Notes: generated from the letters alone by a model not told the origin. A DNA stretch of 15,354 bases from Bacteroidales bacterium (GCA_017394765.1 JAFPXF010000094.1:1-15354); one strand, 5' to 3'; counted from the stretch's first letter, positions 7,685 through 14,197 are shown. Numbers and translations: made by a program.

Positions 7685-7707
7685 CTCCAAAAATATAATT
7701 CAAGAAA

Positions 7708-8661
7708 ATGAAAAAGCATTTCCTCCTGTTGACCTGCCTGTTGGCTGTCGGCACTTTGTGCGCGCAGACGCTCTTCGAAGGGGTGGCCACCTACCGCATG
7801 AGCATGAACGGCATGTCAGCGCAGAACTACACCGTCTATTACCGCGGCAAAGACCAGCTGACCGACATGCCGATGAGCAAGATGCGGATACTATACCTCT
7901 CCGAGGAGAAGAAAATGTACACCATCATGAGCATGATGGGCAAACCCATTGTAAGCAGCCACGACTACGACGCCGACATCCTGTTTGACGCGCAGTTCGA
8001 CGACACGTTATCCACGGAAGACATTGACGGCCACCACTGCCTCCGCATCGAGATCGAGAGTGACAACGACATGATGGCCGGAAAGGTTACCGTATGGCTC
8101 GACACCTCCTACTACATTCCGTCTGAATATGGCCGTGGTCTGCCCGTCCGCAAAGTGACACACATGCAGATGAACGGGCGCTCGTTTGAATCCGTCAGCG
8201 AGTTAGTGTCGGTGGTTCAGGGAAAGGTGGACGACGCGCTGTTTGTCGTGCCTTCGGAAGGAGTCGTCTCGATGAGCGTGGATGATGAGGGCAACCCCGT
8301 AATCAGCGGCGACACGACGGGGATGTACGCCCCCGTGCACACCAAGGGCATCAAAGCGGTGGACTCTGTCGGATTCCGCAAGGCGGTGGCCAAAGGAAAG
8401 GTGGTCTGCATGATGACAGCCACTTGGTGCGGTCCCTGCCGCCTGATGTACCCTAGACTTGAGAACGTTGCCAAAAGACTTGGCAAGGGGTATCGTTTCA
8501 TCAAGTTCGACATCGACCAAAGCTACGCCCTCGCCCGCGAGTTCGACGCGATGACCATCCCCGTGGTCATCCTCTTTGAGAACGGGCGGGAAGTTCGGCG
8601 CATAACCTCCGCGGCCCATTCCGAGGAGGACATCTACAAGTTTATCGTCGGGGAAAAGTAA
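7708..8661 (+). CDS. Exported thioredoxin-domain protein with N-terminal DUF4412/GLPGLI-like domain
   Basis: A 317-residue protein in two parts. Residues 1-19 form a signal peptide (MKKHFLLLTCLLAVGTLCAQ, cleavage near the final AQ). Residues about 20-180 are a beta-rich region resembling DUF4412/GLPGLI-type periplasmic proteins of Bacteroidetes, with YRGKDQLTDMPMSKMR and WLDTSYYIPSEYGRG. Residues about 215-317 are a thioredoxin fold with the redox motif WCGPC at 240-244 and the cis-proline loop TIPVV at 283-287. It is likely a periplasmic thiol oxidoreductase or disulfide carrier; its partner is unknown. WCGPC is the classic thioredoxin motif, unlike that of DsbA. It ends 26 bases from the convergent lipoprotein gene. 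The thioredoxin call is firm; the N-terminal assignment is moderate. Confidence 0.85.
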   Translation: MKKHFLLLTCLLAVGTLCAQTLFEGVATYRMSMNGMSAQNYTVYYRGKDQLTDMPMSKMRILYLSEEKKMYTIMSMMGKPIVSSHDYDADILFDAQFDDTLSTEDIDGHHCLRIEIESDNDMMAGKVTVWLDTSYYIPSEYGRGLPVRKVTHMQMNGRSFESVSELVSVVQGKVDDALFVVPSEGVVSMSVDDEGNPVISGDTTGMYAPVHTKGIKAVDSVGFRKAVAKGKVVCMMTATWCGPCRLMYPRLENVAKRLGKGYRFIKFDIDQSYALAREFDAMTIPVVILFENGREVRRITSAAHSEEDIYKFIVGEK

Positions 8662-8687
8662 ACAGGAGTCCCCAAAACGGCTACCGC

Positions 8688-9377
8688 CTACTTGTTCCCT
8701 TGCAGGACAGTGGCGATGGCGTAACACTCGTCTTCCTCCGGACCCGAGACGCAGCAGGCGCCTCCCGCGATTTCGCACATGATCTGCGGGGCACTCAGCA
8801 GCCGGTCGGTGCCGAGCATCATACCGATTCGTTTGTGGACATTCGCAGCCGTGAACTTCTGCCACAAATCCGCCGTTTTCATGTCGAACTGCATCAATAC
8901 TTCGTACCCACCTGTGTAGTCGCTTTTCTCGACAGAGACCTTTTTGACGTGCGTGCCGTCAATGACAGGGTTCCCCGAAGCATCGCCGTAACACAAATTG
9001 AACTGGTACAGATCCTCTTCCGGCGCGGACATCAGAATCCAGCAGGGGATGAGTTGGCTGCCTTCGGGCGAGAGGGGCATTTTGCCTGTCCGGAGACTGT
9101 TCATGAACGCGGTGGTATCAGAAGCCGGCAACCGCAGACCGTTTTGGTTGTCCCAGGCAATTTGCTTTTCCTCAGGCAAACGTTCCATCGTCTCGTTGAC
9201 CAACGAGCTGTACAAATTATCGGAATAGCTTAACAGATACCAGATTCCGAAATCCTTGGCGGTATAATGCTGTTCGAAAACTTTATCGGGATCGACATTG
9301 TACTGGACGGCTTTGGTTTGATAACAACCCGTAAAGAGAATTATTCCGGTCAGGAGACAAAAACAGATTTTTTTCAT
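8688..9377 (-). CDS. Lipoprotein with a SecD/SecF P1-head-like domain
   Basis: A 229-residue protein with a lipoprotein signal: MKKICFCLLTGIILFTGC, lipidated Cys18. The first 130 residues match nothing I recognise. From about residue 138 it follows the P1 head subdomain of SecD in order: NPVIDGTHVKKVSVE (SecD: a 'GsdLkdA' strand), YEVLMQFDMKTADLWQKFT (SecD: 'vtLdFd..Ga..F...T'), NVHKRIGMMLGTDRLLSAPQ (SecD: 'N.gk.lAivLDg.v.saP.i') and IAGGACCVSG ('I.gG.a.IsG'), then a helix ending VLQGNK. SecD itself is a multi-helix membrane protein; this has only the periplasmic domain on a lipid anchor. The role is unknown; binding of unfolded exported chains is one possibility. It lies 110 bases downstream of the sigma-factor/membrane-protein pair on the same strand and may belong to that transcript. 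Confidence 0.75.
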   Translation of the reverse strand: MKKICFCLLTGIILFTGCYQTKAVQYNVDPDKVFEQHYTAKDFGIWYLLSYSDNLYSSLVNETMERLPEEKQIAWDNQNGLRLPASDTTAFMNSLRTGKMPLSPEGSQLIPCWILMSAPEEDLYQFNLCYGDASGNPVIDGTHVKKVSVEKSDYTGGYEVLMQFDMKTADLWQKFTAANVHKRIGMMLGTDRLLSAPQIMCEIAGGACCVSGPEEDECYAIATVLQGNK

Positions 9378-9406
9378 ATTGATTTGATTGTTAGGTTTGT
9401 AATTTT

Positions 9407-9474
9407 TTGGCTTTGGGCTATTAGCTTTTGGCTATTGGCTGGCTAATGGCTAATAGCTAATAGCTAAAAGCCAT
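9407..9474. repeat. Imperfect inverted repeat built from GGCTAATAGCTAATAGCT-type units
   Basis: Two arms of about 32-34 bases, made of GGCTATTAGCTTTTGGCTATT and its near reverse complement (GGCTAATAGCTAATAGCTAA then AAGCC), face each other with almost no spacer. Transcribed from either strand it would fold into a long hairpin with a few mismatches. It lies in the 110-base gap between the membrane-protein gene (9488-10108) and the lipoprotein gene (8688-9377). It may trim or terminate the minus-strand transcript, or be one copy of a genome-wide intergenic repeat. Confidence 0.75.
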
Positions 9475-9487
9475 CTTAGACATATCG

Positions 9488-10108
9488 TTAATCTAATAGT
9501 TCGTCATAAATCTTCAGGTTTTCTTTCAGCTCGCGGGTCAGTCTCAGCTCATAAATCGCATACGCAATGCAGGCGGAGTAAAACAGCACGGAGAAGAGAA
9601 TCTGCAGAGGGGTAAGATATTGGAGATCCGTAAAATGAAATGGTTTTCGATAGAAGATGTAGGCGAAAACGGGGAAGCTCACGGCAAGGCAAAGGGGCAG
9701 GACGACGCAGAATCCCCATATTGTGGAGCGTTTCAACGCCAGATGCCAGCGGTCGGCGAAGCGCATTGCGGAAAGGGTGGGGGAGTTCAGCGGGTCATGT
9801 TTCCAGAAGCGGACCACCCATACGGTGTACCACACCACGCTGGCGAGGAACAGAACGTTGAATATCAAGTAGGGTATGGCCAAGCTCCAGCTGGCGAAGC
9901 ACATCTCCGCTTTCGAAAGCACGAAGACTTCCACCAAGATGCCCAGAACCACGGCGCTGAGATTTTCGATCAGGAAGCGGCGGTGGGTCGAGGTGATGCT
10001 TCGGTGCAAAAGCCGCCGCACGGACTCCTGCTGCACGTGTTCGATGCGCTGCAGACGCTCGTCCTGCTGCTGCCAAAGCGCTTCTATCTGTTCAAATGTC
10101 TTTTCCAT
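9488..10108 (-). CDS. Four-helix membrane protein coupled to an ECF sigma factor (possible anti-sigma factor)
   Basis: A 206-residue protein with a charged, heptad-like N-terminal segment (residues 1-35, rich in E, Q and R, likely coiled coil). Four predicted membrane helices follow, at about 48-66, 74-98, 129-152 and 167-186, with a short charged cytoplasmic tail. Its ATG lies inside the end of the sigma-factor gene, overlapping by 17 bases, so translation is probably coupled. Membrane proteins cotranscribed after an ECF sigma factor are often anti-sigma factors, and the N-terminal segment would be the natural sigma-binding part. No known anti-sigma motif (zinc-binding HxxxCxxC, FecR) is visible, so the role is inferred from position only. 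No homologous family is recognised. Confidence 0.8.
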   Translation of the reverse strand: MEKTFEQIEALWQQQDERLQRIEHVQQESVRRLLHRSITSTHRRFLIENLSAVVLGILVEVFVLSKAEMCFASWSLAIPYLIFNVLFLASVVWYTVWVVRFWKHDPLNSPTLSAMRFADRWHLALKRSTIWGFCVVLPLCLAVSFPVFAYIFYRKPFHFTDLQYLTPLQILFSVLFYSACIAYAIYELRLTRELKENLKIYDELLD

Positions 10109-10598
10109 TGTTTTCGGTGTTTAATATGACTAACTTCTGTTTGATACGTTCCACCCGTTTCCTTGCGGCGGCCTCGCTGATGCCTACAATCTCGGCAATC
10201 TGCTCGTACGGGATCTTGTCCAAGTACAGCAGGATGAGCGACTTGTCGGCTTTGCCCAAGAGGTCGATCAGGCGGTAGAGACTTTCGGCGAGTTCCTCGT
10301 GTTTGAGGTCGGCGAGGGTGGCGACCATCTCGTCGGTGAGCAGCACGAACGAGGGGGTTCGGCTCCGCTTGCGCAGTTGTGCGACAGCGGTGTTCAACGC
10401 CACGCGATAGACCCAGGTGTTCTCCTTGCTCTCGTGCCGGAAGTTCGGCCACGCCTGCCAGAGGTTGCACACGATGTCTTGGTACATGTCGCGGACGTTG
10501 TCGGGCTGCCGGTCGGTGTAGAAGAGGCACACCTTGAACAGCGTCCGCTCGCACCGCGCCAGCATCTCCATGAATTCCGATTCTCGTTGGTCTCTCAT
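10092..10598 (-). CDS. RNA polymerase ECF-type sigma-70 factor
   Basis: A 168-residue sigma factor starting MRDQRESEF. Region 2 spans about residues 9-78, with the core-binding and -10-melting blocks VRDMYQDIVCNLWQAWPNF and NTWVYRVALNTAVAQLRKR. Region 4 spans about 105-156, with the helix-turn-helix PYEQIAEIVGISEAAARKRV. The absence of regions 1 and 3 marks the ECF group. The frame is open upstream to 10718, but the extra 40 residues are unlike a sigma factor and would include the promoter. ATG 10598 sits 28 bases from a -7 box. The next gene overlaps by 17 bases and encodes a membrane protein, its probable partner. The target promoters are unknown. Confidence 0.92.
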   Translation of the reverse strand: MRDQRESEFMEMLARCERTLFKVCLFYTDRQPDNVRDMYQDIVCNLWQAWPNFRHESKENTWVYRVALNTAVAQLRKRSRTPSFVLLTDEMVATLADLKHEELAESLYRLIDLLGKADKSLILLYLDKIPYEQIAEIVGISEAAARKRVERIKQKLVILNTENNGKDI

Positions 10599-10625
10599 GT
10601 CAGGGTCGTTTTGCCATATTAGTCG

Positions 10626-10633
10626 CAAAAGTA
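10626..10633 (-). promoter_or_regulatory. -7 box (TACTTTTG on the minus strand) for the sigma-factor gene
   Basis: The complement CAAAAGTA reads TACTTTTG on the minus strand, a match to TAnnTTTG, 28 bases before the start at 10598. This implies a leader of about 20 bases and supports 10598 over the longer open frame. The form is that of the housekeeping sigma factor, so the gene is probably not solely autoregulated. Confidence 0.6.
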
Positions 10634-10707
10634 GCAAAAATGTGACGTGAGAAATTTTTCGATGTGGGGAAAAATCATGTCGATGATTCCTCTTCCGGAG
10701 AAATTTG

Positions 10708-10715
10708 TATTTTTG
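10708..10715 (+). promoter_or_regulatory. -7 box (TATTTTTG) for the second DMT transporter
   Basis: TATTTTTG matches TAnnTTTG and lies 64 bases before the GTG start at 10779. It diverges from the sigma-factor promoter at 10626-10633, so about 75 bases serve both. A perfect inverted repeat (10735-10751) lies in the leader it would produce. Confidence 0.6.
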
Positions 10716-10734
10716 CACATTAAAATAACTAAAA

Positions 10735-10751
10735 GTGTATTGTCAATACAC
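10735..10751. repeat. Perfect inverted repeat GTGTATTG-T-CAATACAC
   Basis: Two 8-base arms around a single T, flanked by A-runs on both sides. It lies downstream of the predicted transcription start and 27 bases before the GTG start of the DMT transporter. As DNA it has the size and symmetry of an operator for a dimeric repressor. As RNA it would be a 7-bp hairpin with a 3-base loop. Thirteen bases of it and its flank (AAAAGTGTATTGT) recur at 12782-12794. Confidence 0.6.
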
Positions 10752-10778
10752 AAAAAAGATACTGTTTGATGCTTTATA

Positions 10779-11666
10779 GTGACCACAAAAGACCATAAAG
10801 GCTTCCTTCTGCTGCACCTCTCCGTGTTCATCGCGGGGTTCACCGGGGTGCTGGGACGGCTCATCGAGCTGGATCCCGTGGTGCTCGTATGGCATCGGAT
10901 GACGTGGGCGGCCGCCTTGATGGCGTTGTTTCTTGTCCTCAGAAAAGAGATGCAGCGTTTCCGTTTCAAGGATGTAGCCCGGATGGGCGGCGTGGGCGTG
11001 CTACTGTGCCTGCACTGGATCTTCTTCTACGCTAGCATCAAAGCGTCGAACGTCTCCATCGGGGTGGTCTGCTTCTCCTTGGTCGGGTTCTTCACCGCGC
11101 TTCTCGAGCCCATCATCAACTGGCACCGCTTCTCCGTGCGCGAGTTCCTGTTCAGCATTCTCACGGTTTGCGGCGTCTATCTCATTTTCCAGTTCGACAC
11201 CCGATACCGCTTGGGCATTGCCTTGGGAATCGTCTCCTCGGCCTTGTACGCCCTCTTTGCCATCGCCAACCAGCACGTCGGCAAGCACTATGAAGCCAAG
11301 AATATGCTCTTTTGGGAGATGGTCGGCGGCATCGTTGTCCTCAGCGTCATCCTCCCGGTTTACAACGCCTTACTGCCAGTCGGGAAGTTCCTTCCGACAG
11401 GCATGGACTATCCCTATATGGCCTTTATGGTGGTGGTTTGCACTATCGGGCTGTGTTTGCTGCAAATCATTGTCCTGCAGAAGATTGACGCTTTCACGGT
11501 CAACCTCACCTACAATCTGGAGCCCGTCTATAGCATCATCCTCGCGATGCTGATTTTCCAGGAATACCACGAGTTGAACTTCTCGTTTGTCCTCGGTATC
11601 GCGCTGATCATCGTCTCGGTGGTGCTGCAGACGTGGTCGAAGGTCAGGGTGAAGAATCCGGCGTGA
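10779..11666 (+). CDS. EamA/DMT-superfamily transporter
   Basis: A 295-residue protein with about ten membrane helices in two EamA-like halves. Visible blocks include LHLSVFIAGFTGVLGRLIEL at the N terminus, WIFFYASIKASNVSIGVVCF in the first half and VNLTYNLEPVYSIILAMLIF near the C-terminal end. The N-terminal block and the NVSIGVV segment resemble DMT members common in Bacteroidetes; the substrate is unknown. The start is GTG 10779: an in-frame TGA at 10767 bounds it and no ATG lies between. It is clearly different from the other DMT transporter at 563-1459 and not a recent duplicate. Its leader contains an inverted repeat that may control it. Confidence 0.87.
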   Translation: MTTKDHKGFLLLHLSVFIAGFTGVLGRLIELDPVVLVWHRMTWAAALMALFLVLRKEMQRFRFKDVARMGGVGVLLCLHWIFFYASIKASNVSIGVVCFSLVGFFTALLEPIINWHRFSVREFLFSILTVCGVYLIFQFDTRYRLGIALGIVSSALYALFAIANQHVGKHYEAKNMLFWEMVGGIVVLSVILPVYNALLPVGKFLPTGMDYPYMAFMVVVCTIGLCLLQIIVLQKIDAFTVNLTYNLEPVYSIILAMLIFQEYHELNFSFVLGIALIIVSVVLQTWSKVRVKNPA

Positions 11667-11671
11667 GGAGG

Positions 11672-11710
11672 GGATTTCCACGGATCACGCGGATCTGCAC
11701 GGATTTCCGA
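11672..11710. repeat. Short tandem GGAT repeat, about 10-base period
   Basis: Four GGAT units follow one another about every 10 bases (GGATTTCCAC, GGATCACGC, GGATCTGCAC, GGATTTCCGA), starting 6 bases after the transporter's stop. Similar CACGGAT repeats are scattered between genes in many Bacteroidetes genomes. Translated on the minus strand it gives the familiar spurious QIRVIRGN string. Confidence 0.6.
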
Positions 11711-11975
11711 TAGATGATTTTTGCCTTGGTCATATATCTTGCTTCCATTGTTTCACGCAAACGCACGCTGCAGCCGATACAATTATAATTATAATATTTC
11801 AACGCAGAGAAGCCATAAGTATTAGATAATGCGCATTTTTGCAACGTAAAAACGTACAGGAAGTTTGGAATGGGGATTTGCTTTCTTCCATAGATTATTA
11901 CTCGGAAACAATCACTATGAATCAGACCTGGTCTGGCGGCAACATTACGGAATAGCAGGGTCAAAAGACTTGTTT
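11711..11975. other. Gene-free stretch between the second DMT transporter and the small membrane protein
   Basis: With the tandem repeat at 11672-11710, this makes a gap of about 310 bases. It contains an AT-rich segment, AATTATAATTATAAT, starting at 11781. Open frames here are short or lack coding character. I see no tRNA, promoter or terminator I can support. Confidence 0.4.
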
Positions 11976-12503
11976 CTACATCTTCAAAAGCCAATGCTCC
12001 CGCTCCACTATCCTTGACAAAGCAGATTCCAATCGATCGACATCCTCTCCCGTCCATCCGAGCCCACCCTCACAAATCACTATTCGGTTTCCTTGCTTGG
12101 GGAAAATCCGAAGTCTGTCGAGACTGTATCCGCCTGGAAGCACAGACCAACTCATCCCTTCGAATGGAACCACCACTTTATGCTGACGATTCAAAAGCGT
12201 GGAATGTACGACTTTGATTTCCCGTCTCAAATAATCAACACTTACAGATTCCACTAAGCTCCCCTTGTTGATGAGGGAATAGTACAAGGCAATGCCCAAA
12301 GATATGAGATAAGCGAACGGCCTTTTAAAAAGAGAAAGCATTGAGCCCTTATCAAACAAAGAGACCAAAAAAAGGCCTACAAGAATGATGAAAGTAATAA
12401 TGGCAAGACGGAGATACCATCTTGACACTATGGATAATTTGCGTTTGCTTCGGCGGATAGTCCGAACATAACGGGGATATTGTCTGGGCTGGACTTCTTC
12501 CAT
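11976..12503 (-). CDS. Small membrane protein of unknown function with a cytoplasmic C-terminal domain
   Basis: A 175-residue protein with a basic N terminus (RYVRTIRRSKRK), two predicted membrane helices at about 30-50 and 62-79, and a soluble domain from about 84 to the end. The domain alternates short strands (VESVSVDYLRREIKVVHSTL, HKVVVPFEGMSWSVLP, RIVICEGGLGW) and ends in a helix (EDVDRLESALSRIVE). This strand-rich body with a closing helix resembles bacterial PH-like membrane proteins, but I recognise no specific family. The start ATG is 20 bases from a -7 box. It is not obviously cotranscribed with either neighbour. Confidence 0.75.
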   Translation of the reverse strand: MEEVQPRQYPRYVRTIRRSKRKLSIVSRWYLRLAIITFIILVGLFLVSLFDKGSMLSLFKRPFAYLISLGIALYYSLINKGSLVESVSVDYLRREIKVVHSTLLNRQHKVVVPFEGMSWSVLPGGYSLDRLRIFPKQGNRIVICEGGLGWTGEDVDRLESALSRIVEREHWLLKM

Positions 12504-12522
12504 CTTCCTGTTTTTCAGTCCG

Positions 12523-12530
12523 CAAAAATA
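12523..12530 (-). promoter_or_regulatory. -7 box (TATTTTTG on the minus strand) for the small membrane protein
   Basis: CAAAAATA on the plus strand reads TATTTTTG on the minus strand and lies 20 bases before the ATG at 12503, giving a short leader typical of Bacteroidetes genes. This supports the gene being real and its start being correct. Confidence 0.6.
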
Positions 12531-12773
12531 AGCATTTCTTTCAAACGTGCCGTTGTTGTTTTAGATAATACGAAATTCTTCTGCCTTTTCTTGCTCGAAC
12601 CCCAACTGGTGGAGACACTGGCGCGGATGAAGAATCCACGCTAAGAATCTGCTCAAATCATTCCCAAAATACAGATTATCGGCGCAGGGCGAGCCGATAA
12701 TTTGCAAAAAAAGACTATTTTTCGCCAATACGGAATAGAACAACCTGCACGCTATCAGATACATATATAAATA
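12531..12773. other. Gene-free stretch with one strong hairpin
   Basis: No convincing gene. At 12676-12700 TTATCGGC and GCCGATAA form a perfect 8-bp stem around a 9-base loop, with weaker pairing extending it outward. Neither side has the T-run of an intrinsic terminator. A minus-strand frame spans the region, but its translation (repeated HFFKG, cysteine-rich stretches) looks random. Confidence 0.45.
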
Positions 12774-12824
12774 TCCCTTGAAAAAGTGTATTGTATTAAC
12801 AAAAAGTCCCTTGAAAAAGTGTAT
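12774..12824 (+). repeat. Direct repeat of TCCCTTGAAAAAGTGTAT, 33-base period
   Basis: The same 18 bases occur at 12774-12791 and 12807-12824. The second copy runs into the -7 box of the ATPase gene; the first continues as TATTGTAT and is not a good promoter. It looks like a duplicated promoter segment, or two binding sites for one protein. Confidence 0.8.
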
Positions 12825-12829
12825 CTTTG
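12822..12829 (+). promoter_or_regulatory. -7 box (TATCTTTG) for the AAA_14-DUF4143 ATPase
   Basis: TATCTTTG, 27 bases before the ATG at 12857, is the third exact copy of the AAGTGTATCTTTGC core in this window. Confidence 0.65.
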
Positions 12830-12856
12830 CCGTCAAAACTCATTTGAAAAAATGTC

Positions 12857-14197
12857 ATGTTAAGAAGAAAGATTGAATCCTATTTGGAAGAATGGAAAAG
12901 GAATAGCAATCATAAACCTTTGGTAATCAAAGGTGTAAGGCAATGTGGTAAAACATACTCCGTTCAACAGTTCGTGAAGGCGCACTACAACCATTTTGTA
13001 TATGTGGATTTTGTGGAGAATCCTGATTTCAAGGAGGCCTTTTATGGTGCCAAAACAGTGGACACCATCATTATGAACTTGTCTGCCATAATTGAAAATG
13101 CGAAGTTTATCCCTAACGAGACTTGCCTGATTTTTGATGAACTTCAGGATTGTCCGGAAGCGAGGACTTCATTGAAATATTTCAAAATGGACGGCCGCTA
13201 TGATGTCATTTGTACAGGGTCGTTATTGGGAGTTAAAGGTTATGGGAGCAAAAACAAGAGGAAAGAGAAGGACAAGGGTTCGTCTGTTCCTGTCGGTTAT
13301 GAGACCATCGTGGAGATGTTTCCTCTTGATTTTGAAGAATTTTTATGGGCAAACGGGATAAATGAAGAAATTATCGCCTTGTTGAAAAAGCATTTTGAAA
13401 CAGAAACACCAGTGACAGCGGCCATACATAAAAGAATGAGCGATCTACTCAGGCAATATGCGGTCGTGGGAGGAATGCCCGAGGCGGTAAACACGTTCAT
13501 TTCCACGCACGACATATCACAAGTGGTTGATGTTCAACGCGGTATTATTGACGAATATAAGGATGATATGGTCAAGTATGCGGATGATTCTTTCAAAAAC
13601 CGTATTCGGGAATGTTTCGAATCCATCCCCAAACAACTGAGCAAGAAAAACAAGAAATTTCAATATTCTGTGATAAAGAAGGGTGGTCGGGCAGCCCAAT
13701 ACTATGAAAGTTTGCAATGGATAGAGGATGCCGGAATTGCAAAACGCTGCTATAATCTGTCTGTTACAGAACTTCCCTTGGACGGAAACGCCAAGGAGGA
13801 TGTCTTTAAGGTGTATATGCAGGACACTGGTCTGTTTTTGTCTATGCTGGAATATGGAACCCAAGCAGATGTGCTGAAAGGGAACTTGTTGGGTTACAAA
13901 GGGGCCATCTATGAGAATCTTATGGCAGACATATTGTCCAAAATGGGCAGAAAACTCTACTATTTTCATAAAGATTCGGGGTTGGAAGTGGATTTTGTCA
14001 TCCGGTATAAAGGGAAATGCACATTGTTGGAAGTGAAAGCGTCGTCGGGGAATGTGAAAAGCACCAAAACCATATTGAAACATCCGGAAGTCTATCTCGT
14101 CATGGATGCTATCAAGTTGGGCAATTATAACATTGGACGTGATGGGCAGATGCTCACTCTTCCCTCCTATATGGGATTTCTGCTCACAGAAGTATAA
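12857..14197 (+). CDS. AAA_14-DUF4143 family ATP-binding protein
   Basis: A 446-residue protein with the usual two-part structure. The N-terminal AAA_14 ATPase has Walker A GVRQCGKT (residues 26-33, Lys32), Walker B CLIFDELQD (Asp94, Glu95) and a sensor-like VICTGSLLG (117-125). The C-terminal DUF4143 part has a restriction-endonuclease-like core: YENL with Glu353, LEVDFVI with Asp379, and LLEVKAS with Glu392 and Lys394, the PD-(D/E)XK pattern. These proteins are abundant in Bacteroidetes, often in many copies and in variable regions; their function is not settled, with DNA-related or toxin-antitoxin-like roles proposed. The base composition is visibly more AT-rich than the neighbours, suggesting separate acquisition. 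An earlier ATG at 12852 is out of frame and stops after three codons. The gene appears intact. Confidence 0.93.
   Translation: MLRRKIESYLEEWKRNSNHKPLVIKGVRQCGKTYSVQQFVKAHYNHFVYVDFVENPDFKEAFYGAKTVDTIIMNLSAIIENAKFIPNETCLIFDELQDCPEARTSLKYFKMDGRYDVICTGSLLGVKGYGSKNKRKEKDKGSSVPVGYETIVEMFPLDFEEFLWANGINEEIIALLKKHFETETPVTAAIHKRMSDLLRQYAVVGGMPEAVNTFISTHDISQVVDVQRGIIDEYKDDMVKYADDSFKNRIRECFESIPKQLSKKNKKFQYSVIKKGGRAAQYYESLQWIEDAGIAKRCYNLSVTELPLDGNAKEDVFKVYMQDTGLFLSMLEYGTQADVLKGNLLGYKGAIYENLMADILSKMGRKLYYFHKDSGLEVDFVIRYKGKCTLLEVKASSGNVKSTKTILKHPEVYLVMDAIKLGNYNIGRDGQMLTLPSYMGFLLTEV

Larger units (their letters stand above)
7299..7707. other. 409-base gap between sucD and the thioredoxin-fusion gene
   Basis: No intact gene is seen. 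Directly after sucD, TGGCCA occurs three times (7320, 7326, 7356), the first two forming the palindrome TGGCCATGGCCA; no convincing intrinsic terminator follows. The middle holds a minus-strand coding remnant (see 7431-7523). A different minus-strand frame, roughly 7635-7565, reads as a hydrophobic run (HLLILLAVLLAVSAACW) and then stops, a further sign of decayed coding sequence. The right end carries the promoter of the next gene and the palindrome GTACATGTAC at 7645-7654. Confidence 0.5.

Noticed and set aside
10599..10718. A 40-residue N-terminal extension of the ECF sigma factor
   Set aside because: The extension covers the -7 box and is unlike sigma region 2; ATG 10598 fits both family length and promoter.
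11644..12057. A minus-strand open frame of 137 codons
   Set aside because: It runs through the GGAT repeat and an AT-rich spacer and overlaps the better-supported gene at 11976-12503; its translation is typical of spurious calls.
12561..12836. A minus-strand open frame of 91 codons
   Set aside because: It covers the duplicated promoter and the hairpin and has no coding signature.
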